This document shows positions 1 to 4,777 of a stretch of 5,750 nucleotides of DNA, one piece after another. Source of the DNA: Helicobacteraceae bacterium (lineage in GTDB: Bacteria > Campylobacterota > Campylobacteria > Campylobacterales > SZUA-545); contig QKHD01000402.1 in NCBI GenBank assembly GCA_003250175.1, positions 1 to 5,750 of the forward strand. The letters run 5' to 3'. A program made the position numbers and the translations under genes. The notes below the pieces were generated by a model, which had not been told where the DNA came from, ran no database searches, and saw only the letters and a list, made by a program, of their open reading frames with translations. Position 1 is the first letter of the stretch, and each line of letters opens with the position of its first letter.

Positions 1-383
1 ACAGCGAAGGGGGCGATCTGATCTCCGTTCCCATCGACCGCGAGATCAGCGTTACGGGGCAGGGTGAAATGTACCTGCTCGATAAGGCCAATCTGGAAGG
101 TAACGAGTACCTCAACCAGGTCATGGTGGTTCGTCCGGAGAATGTCAAGTACATGGTCAAAGAGGGCAACAGCATGTACCGCAGCTTCACCGAGATGGAG
201 CAGCTTGACGGCGACAGCCTGGTCAAGCAGGGGTATGTGGAAAAGAGCAACGTCAACGCCGTCCGTGAAATGACGGCACTGATCGAGACCAACCGTCTGG
301 TTGATATGTACCAAAAAGCGATGGATTCACACATGAACGACATGAACAGCGACGCCATCGAAAAACTAGCCGCACGAGCATAA
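1..383 (+). CDS. flgF: Flagellar basal-body rod protein FlgF, 3' part only (5' end outside window)
   Basis: The frame is open from base 3 and ends at TAA 381-383, giving the last 126 residues of a flagellar rod/hook-family protein. The start lies upstream of the window. The C-terminal rod signature is clear: GYVEKSNVNAVREMTALIETN followed by RLVDMYQKAMDSH, the helix that packs with other axial proteins. FlgF is one of the proximal rod subunits, exported by the flagellar type III apparatus and assembled in the periplasm. FlgG follows after 12 bases, so the two are very likely co-transcribed. In this phylum the flgF position is sometimes annotated flgG2, and the missing N-terminus prevents a firm choice. 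The family is certain; FlgF rather than a second FlgG is inferred from position directly upstream of a canonical FlgG. Confidence 0.87.
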   Translation, partial: SEGGDLISVPIDREISVTGQGEMYLLDKANLEGNEYLNQVMVVRPENVKYMVKEGNSMYRSFTEMEQLDGDSLVKQGYVEKSNVNAVREMTALIETNRLVDMYQKAMDSHMNDMNSDAIEKLAARA

Positions 384-384
384 T

Positions 385-390
385 AAGGAG
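385..390 (+). promoter_or_regulatory. Ribosome binding site of flgG
   Basis: AAGGAG lies 5 bases upstream of the ATG at 396, immediately after the tandem TAA TAA stop of flgF. It fixes the flgG start. Confidence 0.8.
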
Positions 391-395
391 CCTTA

Positions 396-1184
396 ATGAT
401 TCGATCTCTCTACAGCGCAGCCACCGGGATGCTGGCCCAGCAGCTGCAAATCGACACCATCTCAAACAACATCGCCAACGTCAACACCGTGGGCTACAAA
501 AAGCAGCGTGCCGAGTTTGCGGACCTGATGTATCAGACCATGCAGTACGCCGGAACCTCCACCTCCGCCACCACCATCTCCCCTACGGGTATGGAAGTGG
601 GTCTGGGTGTACGACCGACCTCAATTCAAAAGATCTTCTCCCAGGGGAACTTCAAAGAGACCTCCGGAAGCCTCGACATCGCCATCACCGGCGACGGATT
701 TTTCCAGATCGAACTGCCCGACGGTACCACCGGCTACACCCGAAACGGCAGCTTCAAGCTCGATAACAACGGCAACGTCGTCACATCCGACGGCTACCGT
801 CTGATTCCGGAGCTGGTTATCCCTGCGGACGCCACCCAGATCACCATCGGTGCCGACGGGATCGTCTCCATCATGCAGGCAAGCCAGACCGTCTCCACCC
901 AGATCGGTCAGATCGAACTGGCCGACTTCATCAACCCCGCCGGTCTGCACTCCCTTGGGGACAACAACTACATCAATACCGCCGCCAGCGGCGACGTGAT
1001 CGTGGGCATCCCCGGCATCAACGGCATCGGCCAGACCCGCCAGGGCTTCGTGGAGCTCTCCAACGTGCAGCTGGTTGAAGAGATGACCGACCTGATCACC
1101 GGTCAGCGTGCGTACGAATCCAGCTCCAAAGCCATCACCACCAGTGATGAGATGCTTCAAACCGTTAACCAGCTCAAACGCTAA
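396..1184 (+). CDS. flgG: Flagellar basal-body distal rod protein FlgG
   Basis: This complete 262-aa protein has the usual FlgG length. The N-terminus (MIRSLYSAATGMLAQQ, then SNNIANVNTVGYKK at residues 23-36) is the flagellar basal-body rod signature. The middle contains the GDGFFQIELPDGTTGYTRNGSF segment typical of FlgG/FlgE D1 domains. The C-terminus (VQLVEEMTDLITGQRAYESSSKAI) is the second coiled-coil half that closes the axial helix pair. FlgG forms the distal rod, the drive shaft linking the proximal rod to the hook through the P and L rings. It lies 12 bases behind flgF with a strong AAGGAG site, and ends with TAA followed by a second in-frame TAA (1185-1187). A large hairpin begins 7 bases after the stop codon and may define the 3' end of the flgF-flgG message. 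Confidence 0.96.
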   Translation: MIRSLYSAATGMLAQQLQIDTISNNIANVNTVGYKKQRAEFADLMYQTMQYAGTSTSATTISPTGMEVGLGVRPTSIQKIFSQGNFKETSGSLDIAITGDGFFQIELPDGTTGYTRNGSFKLDNNGNVVTSDGYRLIPELVIPADATQITIGADGIVSIMQASQTVSTQIGQIELADFINPAGLHSLGDNNYINTAASGDVIVGIPGINGIGQTRQGFVELSNVQLVEEMTDLITGQRAYESSSKAITTSDEMLQTVNQLKR

Positions 1185-1190
1185 TAACAC

Positions 1191-1217
1191 GCTATCCGGA
1201 ACCAAGTTCCGGATAGC
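1191..1217 (+). terminator. Perfect 11-bp-stem hairpin after flgG; possible terminator or mRNA-stabilising structure
   Basis: The arms GCTATCCGGAA and TTCCGGATAGC are exact reverse complements around the 5-base loop CCAAG. The position 7 bases after the flgG stop suits a 3'-end structure. There is no T-run after it on either strand, so it is not a textbook intrinsic terminator. It could instead protect the transcript end, serve as a weak terminator, or be a repeat. Each arm carries the hexamer TCCGGA that is enriched across the window. Confidence 0.6.
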
Positions 1218-1234
1218 TGCGCTGGCCGCTTAGG

Positions 1235-1259
1235 CACTAAAGCTAGCCACTAAAGTGGC
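1235..1259. promoter_or_regulatory. Palindrome with overlapping direct repeat upstream of a promoter; candidate operator
   Basis: GCCACTAAAGTGGC (1246-1259) has 6-base arms around AA. Its CACTAAAG core (1248-1255) is also present 13 bases upstream (1235-1242). The block ends 23 bases before the TGTTACAAT element at 1283-1291, a usual place for a regulator to bind. No known operator is recognised, and the regulatory role is inferred from placement only. Confidence 0.35.
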
Positions 1260-1276
1260 AGAAAATACCCATAGCC

Positions 1277-1291
1277 TTTTTTTGTTACAAT
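1277..1291 (+). promoter_or_regulatory. Extended -10 promoter for the 151-aa protein/DUF445 gene pair
   Basis: A run of seven T (1277-1283) leads into TGTTACAAT (1283-1291), one mismatch from the extended -10 TGNTATAAT. Housekeeping promoters of Campylobacterota are known for an extended -10 with T-rich DNA upstream instead of a conserved -35, and this matches. The predicted transcript start is about 1297-1299, giving a leader of some 20 bases before GTG 1318. Confidence 0.6.
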
Positions 1292-1304
1292 CCTCTCCAA
1301 AAAC

Positions 1305-1310
1305 AAGGAG
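1305..1310 (+). promoter_or_regulatory. Ribosome binding site that decides the GTG 1318 start
   Basis: AAGGAG sits 7 bases before GTG 1318. The frame is open further upstream to a GTG at 1255, but that codon lies upstream of the promoter and inside the palindrome and has no ribosome binding site, so 1318 is the start. Confidence 0.75.
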
Positions 1311-1317
1311 ATCATTC

Positions 1318-1773
1318 GTGGCAAAAAAAGAACTGCGTGACAATTTCGGCCGCCTGGTCGCCAAACGGGTCGAGCCCGTTTCCTACACCACCCTTTCCCA
1401 GAATTTCCAAAACGACATCAACCAGGCTTACGAAGCCTACAAGCAGAGCGAGACCTTCGGCAAGGAGAGTTTTACCTTCTTCTACGCCAAAACCCGCAAT
1501 GTGGTCTATGTGGAAGGGGTCGCCACCTCGGCCATGCTGGAAAACCGCGCCTTCCTCTATGCAGAAGGCCACTACACCGATCCGGAGGTCGAGCTCTTTC
1601 CGGGGGTGGAGTATTTCAACTACTACACCATCGTCGAAGGCCCCGTCGAAGAGCTGAAAATGCGCTACAACTTCGCCTCTTCCCGACACATTATCGACCA
1701 GTTCGTCAACTATGACCGGGACATGAGCGAAGAGCAGTGGGACGAAATCCGCAACGAAATGGGGCAGCCATGA
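1318..1773 (+). CDS. Conserved-looking hypothetical protein, 151 aa, likely cytosolic
   Basis: I do not recognise this family. The product starts at GTG 1318 behind AAGGAG and is 151 residues long. It has no signal peptide and no membrane segment. The N-terminus is basic (MAKKELRDNFGRLVAKR). The middle is rich in aromatics and alternates as beta strands would (FTFFYAKTRNVVYVEG, then FPGVEYFNYYTIVEG). The C-terminus is acidic and helical (DRDMSEEQWDEIRNEM). Codon use resembles the neighbours, so there is no sign of recent transfer. It has its own apparent promoter, and its TGA overlaps the ATG of the DUF445 membrane protein gene by 4 bases, so the two are probably translationally coupled and may act together. 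The coding call is firm; the function is unknown. Confidence 0.85.
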   Translation: MAKKELRDNFGRLVAKRVEPVSYTTLSQNFQNDINQAYEAYKQSETFGKESFTFFYAKTRNVVYVEGVATSAMLENRAFLYAEGHYTDPEVELFPGVEYFNYYTIVEGPVEELKMRYNFASSRHIIDQFVNYDRDMSEEQWDEIRNEMGQP

Positions 1774-2489
1774 GTTACGCCCTGAAATCCGTCGTTACCA
1801 ACGGCACCGCTGCGGTACTGGCGGCGCTCTCCTTCGCCTTTCCGGCGCCTTGGGACACCCTGCTGCTCATGACCGGGCTGTTTGCCCTCTCCGGAGCGGT
1901 GACCAACTGGCTGGCGGTGCGCATGCTCTTTCACAAGGTTCCCTTTCTGTACGGCTCCGGAGTGATCGAATCCCGCTTTGACTCCATCAAGCTGGGCATC
2001 CACGGGCTGCTCATGAACCAGTTTTTTACCCGTGAAAACCTGGAGCGTTTCGTCAGCGACGAGGGCAACCAACCCATCGACCTGGCCCCCGTCATCGAAG
2101 AGACCGACCTCTCCCCGGCCTTCGAATCCCTCAAAGGCGCCGTGCTGGAATCCTCCTTCGGCACCATGCTGGGGATGTTCGGCGGGGCCAATGCCCTCGA
2201 TGGTCTTAAAACCCCCTTTGAAAACCGCATGCGGGGCGCGCTGGTCAAGATCGCGCAGAGCGCCGGGTTTCAAAAGACCCTGAGCAAAAACCTCCAGGGC
2301 GGGCGCCTAAGCCACGACATCCTGGCCAAGGTCGACCACATTGTCGCCAAGCGCCTCGATGAACTCACCCCCGTCATGGTGCGCGAAATCATGGAGGGCA
2401 TGATCCGCGAACACCTGGGCTGGCTCGTGGTCTGGGGCGGGGTTTTCGGCGGTCTGATCGGTCTGGTCAGCGCATGGGTCATGCTCTAA
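1770..2489 (+). CDS. DUF445 family membrane protein, 239 aa
   Basis: The signature SGAVTNWLAVRMLF at residues 41-54 is the hallmark of the DUF445 family (usual form GA-TNWLA--MLF-P), here followed closely by KVPFLYGSGVIESR. Two hydrophobic stretches at about residues 8-27 and 31-50 form an N-terminal membrane hairpin. A soluble, mostly helical middle follows, and a last membrane helix lies at about 218-238 (GWLVVWGGVFGGLIGLVSAW), so both ends are anchored in the inner membrane. The family has no established biochemical function. The start at ATG 1770 gives the common ATGA overlap with the previous gene. An in-frame GTG at 1737 would add 11 residues but lies deep inside that gene. The Shine-Dalgarno match is weak (GGGG at 1761-1764), which fits coupling to upstream translation. 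The gene ends 46 bases before leuD. Confidence 0.85.
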   Translation: MSYALKSVVTNGTAAVLAALSFAFPAPWDTLLLMTGLFALSGAVTNWLAVRMLFHKVPFLYGSGVIESRFDSIKLGIHGLLMNQFFTRENLERFVSDEGNQPIDLAPVIEETDLSPAFESLKGAVLESSFGTMLGMFGGANALDGLKTPFENRMRGALVKIAQSAGFQKTLSKNLQGGRLSHDILAKVDHIVAKRLDELTPVMVREIMEGMIREHLGWLVVWGGVFGGLIGLVSAWVML

Positions 2490-2498
2490 CCCGCATTT

Positions 2499-2507
2499 TG
2501 ATAGAAT
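2499..2507 (+). promoter_or_regulatory. Extended -10 promoter for leuD-leuB
   Basis: TGATAGAAT matches the extended -10 TGNTATAAT with one mismatch and is preceded by TTTT (2496-2499). A start near 2513-2515 would give a leader of about 22 bases containing a run of eight T (2515-2522). The leader is too short for a leucine-rich attenuator peptide, so classical leu attenuation is not supported here. Confidence 0.55.
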
Positions 2508-2535
2508 AAAACAATTTTTTTTGTAGGAACACAAC

Positions 2536-3036
2536 ATGGCAATCACCACCGGAAATGCCTGGAAATTCGGTAAGGACATCGATACGGACGTCATCATCGC
2601 GGCCCGTTACCTCAACAGCTCCGAACCCGCCCACCTGGCAAAATTCGTCATGGAGGACTCGGATATTCCCGACTTCGCCTCCAAGGTAGCAAAAAACGAC
2701 ATCATCATCGCCGACGAGAACTTCGGCTGCGGTTCCAGCCGCGAGCACGCCCCCATCGCCATCAAGGCGGCGGGCGTGGGTGCGGTTCTGGCCAAGAACT
2801 TTGCCCGCATCTTCTACCGCAACGCCTTTAACATGGGTCTGGCGATTTATGAAGTGGCGGAGACCGACCGCATCGATACGGGCGACAGCCTCACCATCGA
2901 CACGGAAAAGGGCACCGTCACCAACAACACCAAGGGTGAGACCTACACCTTCAAGCCCATTCCTCCCTTTATGCAGGAACTCATCGACGCGGGCGGCCTG
3001 ATCCCCTACGCGCAGAAAGAGATGGGTCTGGCATGA
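2536..3036 (+). CDS. leuD: 3-Isopropylmalate dehydratase small subunit LeuD
   Basis: The 166-aa product is of the short LeuD type (about 160-170 residues), not the roughly 200-aa enterobacterial form. With LeuC it isomerises 2-isopropylmalate to 3-isopropylmalate in leucine synthesis. Visible marks are GKDIDTDVIIAARYL at residues 12-26, the substrate-recognition loop YLNSSEP, and the aconitase-swivel signature GCGSSREHAP at 64-73, followed by NFARIFYRNAFNMGL. The iron-sulfur cluster belongs to LeuC, which is not in the window. Short subunits of this kind exist for both isopropylmalate and homoaconitate enzymes; the 4-bp overlap with leuB decides for leucine synthesis. The ATG at 2536 has GTAGGA (2523-2528) upstream and yields the standard N-terminus. 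Confidence 0.95.
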   Translation: MAITTGNAWKFGKDIDTDVIIAARYLNSSEPAHLAKFVMEDSDIPDFASKVAKNDIIIADENFGCGSSREHAPIAIKAAGVGAVLAKNFARIFYRNAFNMGLAIYEVAETDRIDTGDSLTIDTEKGTVTNNTKGETYTFKPIPPFMQELIDAGGLIPYAQKEMGLA

Positions 3037-4103
3037 GCAAACAGTACAACATCGGGGTTATCAAAGGGGACGGTATCGGTCCGGAGATCGTCGACGAGGC
3101 GATCAAGGTGCTTGACGCCGTCGCGGCCAAAGAAGGGATCGCCTTCAACTACAGCGAATACCTCATGGGCGGCGTGGCCATTGACGCCACCGGCGTTCCG
3201 CTTCCACAGGAAACCATCGACGGAGCGCTAAAGAGCGACGCTGTTCTTTTCGGTGCCATCGGCGGCCCCAAGTGGGACAACCTGGAGCGTCACCTCCGTC
3301 CGGAAAGCGGCCTGCTGGCCTTAAGAAAAGCGCTCAACGCCTTCGCCAACATCCGTCCGGCCATCGTCTATGACGAGCTGGTCAACGCCTCGACCCTGAA
3401 ACCCGAAGTGGTGCAGGGTGTTGACCTGATCGTCGTGCGCGAACTCACCGGCGGCATCTACTTCGGCGAGCCCAAGGGCCGCGAAGGGGACAAAGCCTAC
3501 AACACCATGGTCTACACGATTCCGGAGATCGAGCGCATCGCCAAGGTCGCCTTCGAGATCGCCATGAAACGGGGCAAAAAAATCTGCTCCGTGGACAAGG
3601 CCAATGTTCTCGACGTCAGCCAGCTCTGGCGCGAAACGGTCGAGCGCATCGCCAAGGACTATCCGGAGGTGGAGCTGAGCCACATGTACGTGGACAACGC
3701 CGCCATGCAGCTGATCCGCAACCCCAAGCAGTTTGACGTGATCCTCACCGGCAACATCTTCGGCGACATTTTGAGCGATGAAGCGAGCATGCTTTCCGGC
3801 TCCATCGGGCTGCTCCCCAGCGCCTCCACCGGCGGGCCGACCGGTGTTTATGAGCCGATCCACGGTTCCGCTCCGGATATCGCCGGGCAGGGGATCGCCA
3901 ACCCGATCGCGACCATTGCCAGCGCTTCCATGATGATCCGCTTCGAGCTGGGTCTGGAAGCGGCGGCGGACCGCATCGACAACGCCATCAAAAAAGCCCT
4001 GGCCGAGGGCTACCGCACGGGTGACCTGGCGGCATTCGACGCCAAGACGGTCTGCAACACCCAGGAAATGGGCGACGTCATCGCCCGATTCGCGGCGGAG
4101 TAA
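3033..4103 (+). CDS. leuB: 3-Isopropylmalate dehydrogenase LeuB
   Basis: The complete 356-aa product oxidises and decarboxylates 3-isopropylmalate with NAD+ to give 2-oxoisocaproate, the last step before transamination to leucine. The N-terminal KGDGIGPEIV (11-20) is the family start. The substrate segment LLALRKALNAFANIRPA includes R98 and K99. Catalytic residues are present: Y143 in GGIYFG, K189 in VDKANVL, and D221, D245 and D249 (YVDNAAMQL, FGDILSDEASM) for the divalent metal. HGSAPDIAGQGIANP (277-291) is the NAD+ loop. All are offset by four from the well-known Thermus enzyme (Y139, K185, D217, D241, D245). The ATG overlaps the leuD stop as ATGA, so the pair should be translationally coupled. 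Nothing is missing or truncated. Confidence 0.97.
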   Translation: MSKQYNIGVIKGDGIGPEIVDEAIKVLDAVAAKEGIAFNYSEYLMGGVAIDATGVPLPQETIDGALKSDAVLFGAIGGPKWDNLERHLRPESGLLALRKALNAFANIRPAIVYDELVNASTLKPEVVQGVDLIVVRELTGGIYFGEPKGREGDKAYNTMVYTIPEIERIAKVAFEIAMKRGKKICSVDKANVLDVSQLWRETVERIAKDYPEVELSHMYVDNAAMQLIRNPKQFDVILTGNIFGDILSDEASMLSGSIGLLPSASTGGPTGVYEPIHGSAPDIAGQGIANPIATIASASMMIRFELGLEAAADRIDNAIKKALAEGYRTGDLAAFDAKTVCNTQEMGDVIARFAAE

Positions 4104-4107
4104 CCCC

Positions 4108-4356
4108 GTGATCAAAACGGCAACGCTGGCGGCGGTATACGAATCCCAGGGGCTTAAAGAGGACGCCCTGAAGATTTACCAGGAGATTTTGGAGAAAGAT
4201 CCGGAGAACAAAGAGGCGCAGATCGCTGTCAAGCGCCTCTCCGGAGTGAAGGAAAAATACGCCGGCGTGAACCAGCAGATGCTGGATTTTTTTATCAACA
4301 TGAACTCCGATGTGGAGTACGCAGAGTTTGAGCGGTGGTTGGTATTTGAGCAGTAG
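4108..4356 (+). CDS. Small single-TPR protein, 82 aa (Cj0787-like position)
   Basis: The start is GTG 4108, 4 bases after the leuB stop, with GCGGAG (4095-4100) at good spacing. The frame is open further upstream, but only inside leuB. The product is 82 residues. Residues 5-37 read as one tetratricopeptide repeat (AAVYESQGLKEDALKIYQEI plus LEKDPENKEA): A8, Y11, G15, A20, Y24 and P32 fall at consensus positions. Then comes a charged helix (QIAVKRLSGVKEKY) and a C-terminal aromatic motif, FFINM with EFERWLVFEQ. One TPR cannot make the usual groove, so it may dimerise or bind a neighbour's product. The gene sits directly before the ciaD-like and cca genes, as Cj0787 does in C. jejuni as I recall it. 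Function is unknown; a role with the next protein is only inferred from order. Confidence 0.85.
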   Translation: MIKTATLAAVYESQGLKEDALKIYQEILEKDPENKEAQIAVKRLSGVKEKYAGVNQQMLDFFINMNSDVEYAEFERWLVFEQ

Positions 4357-4366
4357 GAGCAATTTT

Positions 4367-4777
4367 ATGGAACTAAAAGATGTCGTTTTGTCAGTGCTAT
4401 CGGATATCCAGGAAGAGGAAGAGAGCCGTCTGATCGACCTGAAGCGGGAAGAGAGCGCCAAGGTCCGCGAGACCAGGGAAGAGGAACCCGCCAAAGCGGA
4501 ACCGATCAAAGCCGAAGCACCCAAAGCGGTGGTCAAAGCCCCAAAACCGGCCCCCATTCCCGTTGTTCCCAAGCCGGCGGCTGTGCGTCCCCGCATCAGC
4601 GAGGAAGAGCAGTTTCTGCGCAACATGAAAGAGCGTATCCTGGTCATGTTCGAGGGGTTCAACTCCCCCAAAAACCAAAGCGTCGAGGCCAAGGTTGATC
4701 TGACGATTAACTTCTTGGAGTACCTCCTCTCCGTCACCGACGAGCGGCTTGATGCCATTAACGCCGCTAAAAAATAG
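4367..4777 (+). CDS. CiaD-like conserved protein, 136 aa
   Basis: The ATG at 4367 has a TAGGAG site (4354-4359) overlapping the stop of the previous gene. The 136-aa product has three parts. Residues 1-40 are a charged helix starting MELKDVVLSVLSDIQEEEE. Residues 41-76 form a low-complexity Ala/Lys/Pro linker (repeats such as PAKAEPIKAEAPKAVVKAPK). Residues 78-136 form a compact helical domain, with EEEQFLRNMKERILVMFEGF and then VEAKVDLTINFLEYLLSVTD. The architecture, the RERILV-FEGF-like motif and the place immediately before cca match what I remember of the Campylobacter jejuni Cj0788/CiaD family. CiaD is known as a secreted effector that promotes host-cell invasion, but relatives in other Campylobacterota suggest an older function. 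There is no signal peptide or membrane segment. Homology is from memory; effector activity here should not be assumed. Confidence 0.82.
   Translation: MELKDVVLSVLSDIQEEEESRLIDLKREESAKVRETREEEPAKAEPIKAEAPKAVVKAPKPAPIPVVPKPAAVRPRISEEEQFLRNMKERILVMFEGFNSPKNQSVEAKVDLTINFLEYLLSVTDERLDAINAAKK

Noticed and set aside
621..1205. 194-codon open frame on the - strand opposite flgG, starting in the hairpin
   Set aside because: It is Gly/Val/Asp-rich shadow translation of flgG with no domain and no promoter.
1255..1317. 21-codon N-terminal extension of the 151-aa protein from GTG 1255
   Set aside because: It begins inside the palindrome and upstream of the promoter, with no ribosome binding site, whereas GTG 1318 has AAGGAG at 7 bases.
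3321..4115. 264-codon open frame on the - strand opposite leuB
   Set aside because: LeuB is unambiguous with all catalytic residues. The antisense frame is the usual by-product of GC-rich codons and its translation shows no known motif.
4487..4594. Repeated CCAAAGC-type units in the CiaD-like gene as a DNA repeat
   Set aside because: The units are irregular in spacing and follow from an Ala/Lys/Pro-rich linker, so no separate repeat is called.
4078..4758. 226-codon open frame on the - strand opposite the TPR and CiaD-like genes
   Set aside because: It is low in complexity, mirrors the Ala/Lys/Pro linker and lacks a convincing ribosome binding site; the + strand genes have good sites and family features.
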